Shown here: positions 44,322-53,154 of the stretch, piece after piece
Layout of the letters: each line of letters starts with the position of its first letter
How positions within the stretch are numbered: the stretch's first letter is position 1
Source of the DNA: Anaerolineae bacterium
GTDB taxonomy: Bacteria; Chloroflexota; Anaerolineae; Aggregatilineales; UBA2796
Direction of reading: 5' to 3'
Length of the DNA stretch: 64,000 bases
Assembly: GCA_019637615.1 (NCBI GenBank)
Contig: JAHBVJ010000017.1
Coordinates: 62,001-126,000 of the forward strand
Made by a program: the position numbers and the translations under genes
Notes under the pieces: model-generated
The model's input: the letters and a program-made list of their open reading frames with translations, nothing else
The model's database searches: none
Told to the model about the DNA's origin: nothing

Positions 44322-45668
44322 ATGGCCTATATACCCCATACAGATGCCGACCGAGCCGCGATGCTCGACCGTATCGGCATAAAGTCGCTTGATGAATTGT
44401 TTGCAACGGTTCCCGAAGAAAACCGGTTCCCGACGCTCAACCTTGACGCGCCAATGAGCGAGATGGAAACGCTGTGGGAATTGCAAGCACTGGCGGGCGC
44501 GAATGCCTCGCCAAGTACGCACGCCATATTTCTGGGGGCGGGCGCGTACAACCATTATTCGCCTAGCGCGGTCAACCATATGCTGCTGCGCGGGGAGTTC
44601 TACACGGCCTATACGCCGTACCAACCGGAATTGAGTCAGGGCACATTGCAAGCCATCTTCGAGTGGCAGAGCATGATCGCCGCGCTGACGGGCATGGACG
44701 CCGCCAACGCCAGCCACTACGACGGCGCTACCAGCCTCGCGGAAGCGGTCACCGTCGCGATCCAGCACGCGCGCGGCAAGCGGCGGAAGATCATCCTTAG
44801 CCCGAATATTCATCCACAATACCGCGCCGTGGTGCGCACGTATCATCAGGGCACGCAGACGAAGATCGTGGGCGATAAGAGCGGACGCGCCACGCTGGAC
44901 GACCTGATCGATATGCTGGACGACACCACCGCCATGTTCGCGATCCAGTACCCCAACTTCTTCGGGCAAATCGAGGACATCGCTGGCTTGGCGAAGAAGG
45001 TACACGAAGCGGGCGCGTTGTTCTGCATCGTGACGAACCCGATGGCACTCGGCCTGTTCAAGTCGCCGGGGGAATTGGGCGCGGACATCGTGGTTGGTGA
45101 GGGGCAGCCGCTCGGCATTCCGTTGAGCTTCGGCGGCCCGTATGTCGGCTTCTTCGCCACCAAAGACGAGTACATTCGCAAGATCGCGGGGCGCATCGTG
45201 GGCGAAACCGTCGATCTGGATGGGCGCAAAGCCTACGTGATGACGCTGCGCCCGCGCGAGCAGGACATCCGCCGCGAAAAGGCCAGCAGCAACATCTGCA
45301 CGAATCAAGGTCTGCTGGCGCTGGCAGGCTGCATTTACCTCGCGCTGATGGGCAAGCACGGCTTGCGGCGGGTCGCTGAGTTGTGCTACCACAAGGCACA
45401 CTACGCCGCGCAGAAGATCAGTGAACTGGAAGGCTACAGCGTCGATATGCGGCGTCCATTCTTCAACGAGTTCGTGGTGACGTGTCCGCGTCCCGTCGAG
45501 TACATCAACAAAGTTCTGTACGATGACTACAACATCATCGGCGGCTACGACTTGGGCAAGGATTACATCGACCGACGCGATCAGATGTTGATCGCGGTGA
45601 CAGAGACCAACACCAAAGCCGAAATCGATGACCTGATCGAGGGCTTGAAGCAGGCGAGGGAACGATAA
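44322..45668 (+). CDS. gcvPA: Glycine dehydrogenase (decarboxylating) subunit 1
   Basis: A 448-residue N-terminal subunit of the split P protein. Diagnostic: YIPHTDADRAAMLDRIG at the start, FLGAGAYNHYSPSAV, TPYQPELSQGTLQAIFEWQS, MDAANASHYDGATSLAEAV and TLRPREQDIRREKASSNICT. With subunit 2 it decarboxylates glycine and loads the aminomethyl group on GcvH. It follows a 150-nt gap after the solute-binding gene that contains no clear promoter; its stop is 2 nt before gcvPB. Confidence 0.96.
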   Translation: MAYIPHTDADRAAMLDRIGIKSLDELFATVPEENRFPTLNLDAPMSEMETLWELQALAGANASPSTHAIFLGAGAYNHYSPSAVNHMLLRGEFYTAYTPYQPELSQGTLQAIFEWQSMIAALTGMDAANASHYDGATSLAEAVTVAIQHARGKRRKIILSPNIHPQYRAVVRTYHQGTQTKIVGDKSGRATLDDLIDMLDDTTAMFAIQYPNFFGQIEDIAGLAKKVHEAGALFCIVTNPMALGLFKSPGELGADIVVGEGQPLGIPLSFGGPYVGFFATKDEYIRKIAGRIVGETVDLDGRKAYVMTLRPREQDIRREKASSNICTNQGLLALAGCIYLALMGKHGLRRVAELCYHKAHYAAQKISELEGYSVDMRRPFFNEFVVTCPRPVEYINKVLYDDYNIIGGYDLGKDYIDRRDQMLIAVTETNTKAEIDDLIEGLKQARER

Positions 45669-45670
45669 CC

Positions 45671-47338
45671 ATGAGCAACAAGCGTAACCGCAAGACGATT
45701 TCACAACAGGTGCCCTCCACCGCTCCGGCAGATGGCATCATCGCTGAGACGCCGCCAGCAGATGGACAAGCGACCGCTGCGCCTGTGATGGCGGCTAAGG
45801 GCGATGACCAGCCTACGATCACCTTCAACGAATTCCGCCGCCCGGAAGTCAAGCCGACCAACAAGATATTGGAACCGCTGATCTATGACCTCGGCTCCGA
45901 GGGGCGCAAGGTGAGCACGCTGCTGACCAAGTGCGACGTGCCCGAAGCGGAACTGCCGTCTGATTTGATGCGCGCTGACCTCGACCTGCCGGAAGTGTCG
46001 GAGATCGATACGGTGCGGCACTTTGTGCGGTTGAGCCAGATGAATTTCTCCATCGACAAGGGCTTTTATCCGCTCGGCAGTTGCACGATGAAGTACAACC
46101 CGAAGATCGATGAGGATACGGCGCGGCTGCCGGGGCTGGCGAACTTGCATCCGCTGCAAGAGGCCAACACGGCACAGGGAGCGCTGGCGCTGATGTACCA
46201 GCTCCAGCAGTGGTTGGCGGAGATCGCGGGCTTTAGCGCGGCGAGCATCCAACCAGCGGCGGGCGCGCATGGTGAATTGGCGGGCATTTTGATGATCCGC
46301 AATTATCACCTTGACCGCAACGACACCAAGCGCACCAAGATTCTGGTGCCGAACAGCGCCCACGGGACGAACCCCGCGACTTCCGCGATGGCGGGATTCA
46401 CGGTCGTTGAAATCCCTTCCAATGAGCACGGCGATGTCGATCTGGACGTGCTGCGCAAGGAAGCCGACGACAGCGTGGCGGGCATGATGATCACGGTGCC
46501 GAGCACGCTCGGCGTGTTCGACCACAACATCAAGGAGATCATCAAGATTGTCCACGCGTGCGGCGGTCTGATGTATATGGATGGCGCGAACATGAACTCG
46601 CTGCTCGGCGTGGTCAAACCGGGCGCGTTGGGCTTCGACGTGATGCACTATAACCTGCATAAGACATTCAGCACGCCGCATGGTGGTGGTGGCCCCGGTT
46701 CTGGCCCCGTCGCGGTGAACGACAAGCTGAAGGACTTCTTGCCGGGGCCGATTGTGACGATCACGGAGCCGGAGAAGGACGATACGCCGCCGCTGTATGG
46801 TTGGCTGCTGCCGCCCAAGAGCATCGGCAGGCTGAAAGCCTTCCACGGCAACTTCGGGATGCACGTCCGCGCCTACACGTATATCCGGCTGCACGGCGCG
46901 GAAGGCCTGAAGCAGATCGGGCAGTACGCCGTGCTGAACGCCAATTACCTGCGCGTGCGGCTGGCGGATACCTACAAAGTGCCGTACAACCGCATGTGCG
47001 GGCACGAGTTCGTGATGGAAGGGCACTTCCACGACGCTCCTGATATTCACGCGCTGGACATCAGCAAACGTCTGATGGACTATGGCATCCATCCGCCAAC
47101 CAACTACTTCCCGTTGATCGTGCCGGAAGCGCTGCTGATCGAGCCGACCGAGTCGGAGAGCAAAGAGACTCTCGATAAATTCGTGGACATCATGAAGCAG
47201 ATCGCACAGGAAGCACGGGAAACGCCCGATCTGTTGAAATCCGCGCCGCACGTGACGCCCGTCAGCCGCGTGGACGAGGTGAAAGCCGCCAAGGACTTGG
47301 TGCTGTGCTGCCGCGACATCCCCGAATGGGCGGAGTGA
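45671..47338 (+). CDS. gcvPB: Glycine dehydrogenase (decarboxylating) subunit 2
   Basis: A 555-residue PLP-bearing subunit. PLP Lys331 lies in YNLHKTFSTPHGGGGPGSG; other hallmarks are GFYPLGSCTMKYNPKI, IQPAAGAHGELAG, NSAHGTNPATSAMAGF and YMDGANMNSLLG. The first 60 or so residues (Ala/Pro/Gln-rich, SQQVPSTAPADGIIAETPPA) precede the conserved TFNEFRRPEV and are longer than in typical GcvPB (about 480-520 aa). Last gene of the riboswitch operon. Confidence 0.95.
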   Translation: MSNKRNRKTISQQVPSTAPADGIIAETPPADGQATAAPVMAAKGDDQPTITFNEFRRPEVKPTNKILEPLIYDLGSEGRKVSTLLTKCDVPEAELPSDLMRADLDLPEVSEIDTVRHFVRLSQMNFSIDKGFYPLGSCTMKYNPKIDEDTARLPGLANLHPLQEANTAQGALALMYQLQQWLAEIAGFSAASIQPAAGAHGELAGILMIRNYHLDRNDTKRTKILVPNSAHGTNPATSAMAGFTVVEIPSNEHGDVDLDVLRKEADDSVAGMMITVPSTLGVFDHNIKEIIKIVHACGGLMYMDGANMNSLLGVVKPGALGFDVMHYNLHKTFSTPHGGGGPGSGPVAVNDKLKDFLPGPIVTITEPEKDDTPPLYGWLLPPKSIGRLKAFHGNFGMHVRAYTYIRLHGAEGLKQIGQYAVLNANYLRVRLADTYKVPYNRMCGHEFVMEGHFHDAPDIHALDISKRLMDYGIHPPTNYFPLIVPEALLIEPTESESKETLDKFVDIMKQIAQEARETPDLLKSAPHVTPVSRVDEVKAAKDLVLCCRDIPEWAE

Positions 47339-47442
47339 CGCGGACGAAGTGCTCAGGGCTAGGCGCTTAGTGCTGCGTAAGGACGTGGCGGGCGTGATCG
47401 CGTAGCCACTCAGACCGGCTTCAATGTACAAATAATCCTTAG

Positions 47443-47476
47443 AATGATCCCGTTGGCTGGTGCGAACGGGATCATT
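47443..47476 (+). terminator. Hairpin after gcvPB
   Basis: aatgatcccgtt (47443-47454) pairs perfectly with aacgggatcatt (47465-47476), 12 bp, 10-nt loop, followed by tgttatctgg. The T-run is poor, but stem strength and place 105 nt after the operon suggest termination. Confidence 0.55.
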
Positions 47477-47620
47477 TGTTATCTGGTGCTGGTTCTGCGT
47501 GGTGGTGGCGGATCGGATGTTTCCGGCATGGCTGTAGTTGACGGTGATAGTGCTGAAGGGAACGCGCATAGAAACCTCCGATCTGTCGCTGGGATGATGG
47601 TCAACAATTGACTCTAGTCG

Positions 47621-47737
47621 CCCTGTTAACCCTGTTAAACAGGCAAAAACACGGAGTTGCATATTTTACGCTCAGATGAGCCATCTTGAACCGAAAAAAA
47701 CAGGGCGGTAACAGGGCTTAACAGGCAAAAACAGGGT
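47621..47737. repeat. AACAGG repeat cluster
   Basis: Two blocks (47621-47655 and 47694-47737) hold at least seven AACAGG(G/C) units in both orientations: ccctgtt twice on the left, aacagg units at about 47639, 47699, 47710, 47719 and 47729 on the right. The 19-20-nt segment around ttaaacaggcaaaaacacgg is repeated directly as cttaacaggcaaaaacaggg. Not CRISPR: spacing is irregular and short. Confidence 0.6.
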
Positions 47738-47961
47738 TCGTTTGGAGTTGTGGGCACGAAATGTTTTTCGGAATATTCGTGGATATGCAGCGATATAAGT
47801 GGAGTTCGCTGCGGACGGAGCCGATTTGCCGAGTCTTTCAGCAGGATAGATAGTATATCAGAACCGATGAACGAATGTCAAGTGATAATTGTTAGAAAAT
47901 TGTAAATAAGTTCTAAATTGACAATTAAAATGCATAGATGATCTGGAAAGGCGTTCACCCG

Positions 47962-50322
47962 TCAGTGTTCGAGTGCGTAGGCGACGAGCTGATCGAAGGT
48001 CATGGTACGACCTTCTGCCCAACTTGACTGCAAATCAGCGGGATCAAGTTGATTGCAGAGGATAGCATAGCCTTGATCATAGAATCGCTGGCTGTCCGGC
48101 AAACGAGGCAAGTTGAGATGTGCGCGCAGCCCTTCCACAGCGCCGAGGATATGGGCTGCGCGATGGGCTGCGGGTGGATCTTGCACTTCCGCAAGATAGG
48201 CAAACACTTCCAGCGTAGCAAAGGTCTGCCAGCGCTCGCCTATTTCCAGAAAGGTGTTCAGGCTCTCGACTAAATCGGTATATGCTTGGTTGAAGTTGCC
48301 CTGCTCCAATGCAACCTTGGCAAGACCAGTAAGCGTCATGGCAGTACCAATCGGATCACCTACTGTGTGATAGTCGGCTAGACATTCCTCCCAGATCTTG
48401 CCTGCCTGCTGCGTCTGTCCTTGAGCGTGATTCAGCATTCCGAGGAAGAAATTGGTATGCGCGATATTGTGGACGTTGCCTAATTCGCGAAAAAGTGCCA
48501 GCCCTTGCTCTATGAACTTCCTAGCTTGTTCATAATCGCCAGCTTGTAGCTTTTGCATCCCCAAGTCGCCCAATATCTCAGCGATACCAGCTTTATCGCC
48601 TAGTTCTTCGAAGATCGCCAAGCTTTCCTCGTGAATGGTAGTTTCCACGTCACCTTGAAAGTGTCTAAAAACAGCCAACCAATCGAGCAGGTAAGCACGA
48701 AGCCTGAGCCGCGTCTTGGTGAGTGTCCCGGCAGCTTTCGCTTCTTGATCACGGGACAGCGCATCTTCTAGCCACATTTCCCCTTCCGTGATATGTCCTC
48801 GTGCCCGCCAGAAGTAGACCAACGCTAACGCAAGACGTGGCTGCATTTCGCCAGTGGCTTCGATACGTCCCCATGTCAGGGCAGCGCGGAAATTATCGTG
48901 GTCAAGTTCAAACTGATCCCATAACGAGCGCACCTGCACTCCGGTCAAAAGTGGGGAGTCTGGTTGAAGTGGCGTTTCTGCCATCGCCAAGAAATAGTTA
49001 GTGTGCTGGTGCTGGATTGTCGCCAACTCGCCGCTGACGGTTAGCTGATCCAGCGCATATTCGCGGATTGTTTCCAACAACATGAAGCGCAGATCGTTCC
49101 CGACGCGTGGATCGTGCTTGATGAGATTTTTGTCCAGAAGCGAGGCCAGCCCTTCTAACACATTCAGGTTCCCCTGACAGAGGGACTCAGCAGCTTCCAG
49201 AGTCCAGCCACCCGCAAAGACGCCTAAGCGACGGAACAGCTTCTGCTCCTCTGTGGTTAGCAGTTGATAACTCCATTCGATAGCGGCGTTCAGGGTACGG
49301 TGGCGCGGTTCGAGATCGTACAGCCCATCCGATTGCAGCAGCAGGCGACCGTATAAGCGCTCTAACAATTTTGCCAGAGGCAGTAGTTTGACTCGCGCGG
49401 AGATGAGTTCAATCGCCAGCGGTAGACCATCAAGGCGAGCGCAGATCGCGGCAACCGTCGCGGCATTGTCGGATGTGAGGGCAAAGTCGGGCTTCACGGC
49501 TTGGGCACGCTCGACAAAGAGCGCAACAGCAGCGGAATGTACTAGCGTCGATGCGTCAGGTAGATGCGCAAGATCGGGCAAGGCCAAGGGGGAAACGGGG
49601 AACTGGCGCTCTGGACGGATTTTCAGCGGGGCGCGGCTGGTGACGAGCAGCTTAAGCAGCGGACAGCCTGCAACTAGATCAGCAAGATGCGGCGCGATGG
49701 CGAGAATTTGCTCGACATTATCCAGCACCAAGAGGATGTGCTTATCTCGACAGAAGTTTTTTAGGCGCTCTAGTGGGGTGTGTGGCCCACTATCCGGCAA
49801 ATTGAGCGTGTTGGCAATGATGGAAGGTACGAGGGCAGGATCGGTGATCGGGGCGAGAGCGATGAAGAACACACCTTCCGCGAATTCATCTGAAAGATCG
49901 GCGGCAACTTCCAAGGCGAGGCGAGTCTTGCCGATGCCGGGTGCGCCAATGAGCGTCAGCAGGCGTAGGTCGGGCTGCAACAGGCGCTTACGGATGGCGG
50001 CAACGTCAGCACTGCGCCCGATCAGCGGCGTTGGCAGGACGGGGAGATTGGTCGGCGGATGGAAGGGCGTCCCGAACGGCACATCTGACTCTGGTATTTC
50101 CGCACGGGCAAAACGGACAAACGCAGGACGCTCGGCAACCGGAATATTCAGACAATCCGCCAATAATTCGGCAATTTGCTTGGATGGACGGCGTTCATTA
50201 GCCTCGATCTTATAGAGCGTAATCGCAGCACAGCCGATGCGCCTTGCCACGTCTTCACGGGTGAAATCGAGCGTTTTCCGACGCTGTTTGAGCCATTGCC
50301 CAAATGATTTGGTTCCCGTCAT
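47962..50322 (-). CDS. HTH - STAND ATPase - TPR regulator
   Basis: A 786-residue signalling protein. Residues 5-60 are an XRE-type helix-turn-helix (FGQWLKQRRKTLDFTREDVA, AITLYKIEANERRPS). The NB-ARC/STAND ATPase follows, with Walker A GAPGIGKTRLA at 126-136, Walker B ILLVLDNVEQ near 195 and the LLVTSR sensor near 235, then a winged-helix segment and, from about 560, tetratricopeptide repeats (GDLGMQKLQAGDYEQARKFI, LAKVALEQGNFNQAYTDL). This layout is common in Chloroflexota and Actinobacteria; ligand-dependent DNA-binding is presumed. Target and inducer are unknown. Stands alone on the minus strand. Confidence 0.88.
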   Translation of the reverse strand: MTGTKSFGQWLKQRRKTLDFTREDVARRIGCAAITLYKIEANERRPSKQIAELLADCLNIPVAERPAFVRFARAEIPESDVPFGTPFHPPTNLPVLPTPLIGRSADVAAIRKRLLQPDLRLLTLIGAPGIGKTRLALEVAADLSDEFAEGVFFIALAPITDPALVPSIIANTLNLPDSGPHTPLERLKNFCRDKHILLVLDNVEQILAIAPHLADLVAGCPLLKLLVTSRAPLKIRPERQFPVSPLALPDLAHLPDASTLVHSAAVALFVERAQAVKPDFALTSDNAATVAAICARLDGLPLAIELISARVKLLPLAKLLERLYGRLLLQSDGLYDLEPRHRTLNAAIEWSYQLLTTEEQKLFRRLGVFAGGWTLEAAESLCQGNLNVLEGLASLLDKNLIKHDPRVGNDLRFMLLETIREYALDQLTVSGELATIQHQHTNYFLAMAETPLQPDSPLLTGVQVRSLWDQFELDHDNFRAALTWGRIEATGEMQPRLALALVYFWRARGHITEGEMWLEDALSRDQEAKAAGTLTKTRLRLRAYLLDWLAVFRHFQGDVETTIHEESLAIFEELGDKAGIAEILGDLGMQKLQAGDYEQARKFIEQGLALFRELGNVHNIAHTNFFLGMLNHAQGQTQQAGKIWEECLADYHTVGDPIGTAMTLTGLAKVALEQGNFNQAYTDLVESLNTFLEIGERWQTFATLEVFAYLAEVQDPPAAHRAAHILGAVEGLRAHLNLPRLPDSQRFYDQGYAILCNQLDPADLQSSWAEGRTMTFDQLVAYALEH

Positions 50323-50553
50323 GCCGCCTCAACATTATGAATTTACCAATCATAACCCAAGCTGTATGCCAATTGTACGAATTTTTGTATAGCCGGGTAC
50401 TTCTATCCGAGCGCTGACCCCGCTTGAATTAGAGATCAAGCGGCTTCTCGTGGATTTCCTTTTTGGGGAATCCTCACGAAAACTGCGGAACTCTTGCAAA
50501 GCAATCTTTATTGCAGCTAAACGCGCACAATCGATCCGGGGTGGGAGGAGTTG

Positions 50554-51141
50554 ATGGGGTGCAGCATCGCAGAACAAGGTGTTCCCCGTGAGGAGCACCT
50601 ATCGTTGACACTTATCGTACCGCGCCTTGTATTCATCGGACAAGTGGTGATGACAGGCGTTTTGAGTATGACGATCATGGTCGCGGTGGGGTTGGGGAGG
50701 CAGACGCCCGTGCCGCCTAACCCGTTCGATGCGTACGCAGATATTTTGCCGGAGCAAGGTCTGCGCGGCCTCGATGCGCATGGGTTTGTCTGCCACGTGC
50801 GCGACTACAACTACTACGCCGATCCGGCAGAGACGCGCTGTGATGTCCGTCTAGAGACAGGCACGTTTTCCCGCATCGAGGTTTTTTATGCGGGCGGCAC
50901 CATCAAGCGGACAGATTTTGAGATACGGGAAAACGCGATCAAGGTGGGTGATCTCGTTGTGTTTCTGGGGCTGACCGAAGTCCTCCCACGCGGGCACATC
51001 TTTTTCACGTGGCATGGCAGCGTCGGCCTCGCGCTATATGCCAAACCGTCCGACCGCTACGGCGTGTTCCAACATGTGTCGAAAGTCACGCTCACGAATA
51101 CGCCGCTGCATGGTCGCGAACCTCAGTCCACCTCGCCATGA
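50554..51141 (+). CDS. Single-pass membrane protein, tandem paralogue A
   Basis: About 195 residues. One N-terminal helix (LTLIVPRLVFIGQVVMTGVL) followed by an extracytoplasmic domain with PNPFDAYADILPEQ, the Cys pair VCHVRDYNYY and ETRCDVRLE, and VFLGLTEVLPRGHIFFTWHG. Start uncertain: ATG 50554 lies too close to GGAGGAG, and TTG 50604 with AGGAG is an alternative. The next gene is a clear paralogue. No known family recognised. Confidence 0.62.
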   Translation: MGCSIAEQGVPREEHLSLTLIVPRLVFIGQVVMTGVLSMTIMVAVGLGRQTPVPPNPFDAYADILPEQGLRGLDAHGFVCHVRDYNYYADPAETRCDVRLETGTFSRIEVFYAGGTIKRTDFEIRENAIKVGDLVVFLGLTEVLPRGHIFFTWHGSVGLALYAKPSDRYGVFQHVSKVTLTNTPLHGREPQSTSP

Positions 51142-51160
51142 ATGAGAGTCAGGGGGAACG

Positions 51161-51730
51161 ATGGGACACCTCAAACCAACGCGGAACGCTCATGGCGTCG
51201 AACGTTTGTCATTCGCGTTGATCCTGCCACGCTACTTGCTGATCGGGCAGGTGGTCACGATCAGCGGGTTTGGCGCGGCAATCGCCCTCATGATGGGCTT
51301 GGCGCACTTTACCGATCATCCGTCCAATCCATTCGCCGCCTACGCGGATGTCCTGCCCGGACAGCGTAAAGAAGCGGTAGAAGCACGCAAATTCAACTGC
51401 TGGCTGCGCGACAATCCCTATTATGCGCCGACGGAAACACGCTGTATCTTGATGTTGACAGACGCGCCTTTTTCCAGCGTGGAAGTGGTATACGCCAGCG
51501 GGATTATTCATCAGACCAGCTTCATGCTGCGTGACAGTACGATCAACGTGGGTGAGCTGGCGGTGATGCTAGATTTGTCAGAGATACATCCGCGTGGAAA
51601 CATCTATTTTACGCGGCATGGCTATAGCGGCGTGGCACAACTGGTGCGGCCTTCGAAGCATTTTTCTGTGTTGGGACGTATATCTCAAGTGACACTGACC
51701 GATACGCGCTTGCCCAAGCACGTGCCATAA
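51161..51730 (+). CDS. Single-pass membrane protein, tandem paralogue B
   Basis: A 189-residue paralogue of the preceding gene, 19 nt downstream, with GGGGGAA before ATG 51161. Shared elements: the membrane segment LSFALILPRYLLIGQVVTIS, PSNPFAAYADVLPGQ, the Cys pair NCWLRDNPYY and ETRCILML, and LSEIHPRGNIYFTRHG. The conserved aromatic/Cys pattern N/DYYA-x-TETRC in both copies suggests one disulfide on the outer face. Product of tandem duplication; function unknown. Confidence 0.62.
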   Translation: MGHLKPTRNAHGVERLSFALILPRYLLIGQVVTISGFGAAIALMMGLAHFTDHPSNPFAAYADVLPGQRKEAVEARKFNCWLRDNPYYAPTETRCILMLTDAPFSSVEVVYASGIIHQTSFMLRDSTINVGELAVMLDLSEIHPRGNIYFTRHGYSGVAQLVRPSKHFSVLGRISQVTLTDTRLPKHVP

Positions 51731-51811
51731 GGCGGTTGCAATATCCACCTGAAGCGTGGCAAAATTCGCGACCTTGCTAGGTAACGCGTTCGGTTGTGAA
51801 TAAGGTGGAAC

Positions 51812-52543
51812 ATGGTGGAAGCTGTGCAGGTGGGCGTCGTCAAGGAACTCCATTTGTATCCGGTCAAGTCGATGGGCGGGCAAGCCGTCGATGATCTTTT
51901 CTTGAATTGGCATGGCTGTGATGGCGACCGCAAATATGCATTCGTGATCGATGGGAATTCTTCGGAGTTCCCGTGGCTGACGGCGCGACAAGCCGCCCAG
52001 ATGCTGCATTACAGGCCGCAGTTTGTTGAGCCTGATAAACGTGCGACATCGGCTATCGCGATCAAAACGCCGGAAGGCTCCGAATTGGCGCTGGAGAGCG
52101 CCGCGTTGATGCAAAGTCTGGCGGCACATTACGCGCATAAGTTTCATCTGATCCATCTGGGGATCGGCGCGTTCGATGATTTTCCCGTGTCGGTGATCAG
52201 CACGGCGACGCTGGACGGATTGAGCGCTAAGGTGGGCTTCCCCGTGCAGAGCGACCGCTTCCGCCCGAATATTGTGGTAGAGACGAACGAAGCCATCGAC
52301 GCAATCGAGGATCAGTGGGTTTCGCACGCGCTGCGGTTTGGCTCGGCAGCGGATGCCGCGCGGATCGCCGTCGTTATGCGCGATCCGCGCTGTGTGATGG
52401 TGAATCTTGACCGTGACACGCTGAAGCAAACGCCAGAACTGCTGCGGGAGATCGCCCAACGGCGTGACAACTGCACAGGCGTGTTCGGATCGGTGCTCCA
52501 GACGGGTTCGATCAAGGTGGGCGATCCGGTGTTTTTGAGTTAG
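51812..52543 (+). CDS. MOSC-domain protein
   Basis: A 243-residue protein. The N-terminal MOSC_N beta-barrel reads VGVVKELHLYPVKSMGGQAV and GCDGDRKYAFVIDG; the C-terminal MOSC domain contains RFRPNIVVETNEAID and RRDNCTGVFGSVLQTGSIKV. MOSC proteins relate to the molybdenum-cofactor sulfurase C-terminal domain and act in Mo-cofactor-dependent amidoxime reduction or sulfur transfer. The domain's usual Cys is in the RDNCTGVFG segment. No Mo-cofactor genes are nearby, so its role is general. Confidence 0.88.
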   Translation: MVEAVQVGVVKELHLYPVKSMGGQAVDDLFLNWHGCDGDRKYAFVIDGNSSEFPWLTARQAAQMLHYRPQFVEPDKRATSAIAIKTPEGSELALESAALMQSLAAHYAHKFHLIHLGIGAFDDFPVSVISTATLDGLSAKVGFPVQSDRFRPNIVVETNEAIDAIEDQWVSHALRFGSAADAARIAVVMRDPRCVMVNLDRDTLKQTPELLREIAQRRDNCTGVFGSVLQTGSIKVGDPVFLS

Positions 52544-52591
52544 CCCAGCCAAATGGTACGTATTTTTCGCAGAAAATAGCTGAGGAATTTG

Positions 52592-53068
52592 ATGACGATT
52601 CGTGTGCTGTTCGTGTGTACGGGCAATATTTGCCGTTCCCCGATGGCGGAGGCAGTGTTTGATGCTCTGGTCGCGGAGGCCGGACTGAGCGCTCAGTTCG
52701 CCATCGACTCGGCAGGGACGGACTCCTATCATGTGGGAGATGCGCCGGATTCGCGCACGATGCGGATTCTGCGCGAAAACGGGATCGGGAACTATCGGCA
52801 TACGTCGCGGCGCGTCACGCGGGCAGATTTGCAGCAGTTCGATTACGTGCTGGCGATGGACGAGGATCACGAATACGCGCTGAACAGCATGGCGCATAAT
52901 CTCACGATCACCGCCAAAATCCGCCGCTTGCTAGACTACGCGCCGCACATGGGCGAACGCGACGTGCCTGATCCGTATTACAGCGGGGCATTCGGCAAAG
53001 TCCACGAGTTGGTGCTGGCGGGATGCCGTGGACTGCTGGCGGAAATCCGCCGCGAACACGGGTTGTGA
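52592..53068 (+). CDS. Low-molecular-weight protein-tyrosine phosphatase
   Basis: A 158-residue phosphatase starting at ATG 52592 behind GAGGAA. The P-loop is VCTGNICRSP with nucleophile Cys9 and Arg15; the general acid is Asp127 in VPDPYYSGAFGKVHEL. Both are intact, so activity on phosphotyrosine (or arsenate reductase-like chemistry) is likely. In bacteria such enzymes often control tyrosine kinases of exopolysaccharide export; a glycan cluster lies 12 kb away, but no kinase is seen. A repeat-derived hairpin with T-run follows. Confidence 0.93.
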   Translation: MTIRVLFVCTGNICRSPMAEAVFDALVAEAGLSAQFAIDSAGTDSYHVGDAPDSRTMRILRENGIGNYRHTSRRVTRADLQQFDYVLAMDEDHEYALNSMAHNLTITAKIRRLLDYAPHMGERDVPDPYYSGAFGKVHELVLAGCRGLLAEIRREHGL

Positions 53069-53079
53069 AGGCGGAACAG

Positions 53080-53124
53080 CCTCACCCTTAGTCCCTCTCC
53101 ATTGTCATGGAGAGGGAAATTTTT
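53080..53124 (+). repeat. Dispersed palindrome, copy 2, serving as terminator
   Basis: cctcaccctta followed by a 9-bp stem, ccctctcca (53093-53101) with tggagaggg (53108-53116), then aaattttt. Related to the copy at 5037-5086 by the cctcacc leader and C-rich arm. Here it sits 12 nt after the phosphatase stop and its T-run makes it a good terminator for the plus strand. Confidence 0.6.
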
Positions 53125-53154
53125 GCGCCGTGAACGGTGAATAGTGAACTGCGA

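Larger units (their letters stand above)
47339..47961. other. 623-nt non-coding region with repeats between convergent units
   Basis: Between convergent gcvPB and the STAND regulator no plausible gene is found. From left: a degenerate tract of the form cagggctaggcgcttagtgct (two short AGTGCT-like copies, 47349-47372); a 12-bp hairpin (47443-47476); a cluster of AACAGG units (47621-47737, listed separately); and a strongly AT-rich segment (about 47835-47945). The hairpin is a likely 3' end for the gcv transcript. Confidence 0.5.

Noticed and set aside
45701..47662. 653-codon open frame on the minus strand opposite gcvPB
   Set aside because: Antisense shadow of a well-conserved gene in high-GC DNA; the translation is Arg/His/Gln-rich with no domain pattern, and gcvPB motifs are intact on the plus strand.
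47621..47737. CRISPR array
   Set aside because: Units are 6-8 nt, irregularly spaced and in both orientations, with no cas genes.
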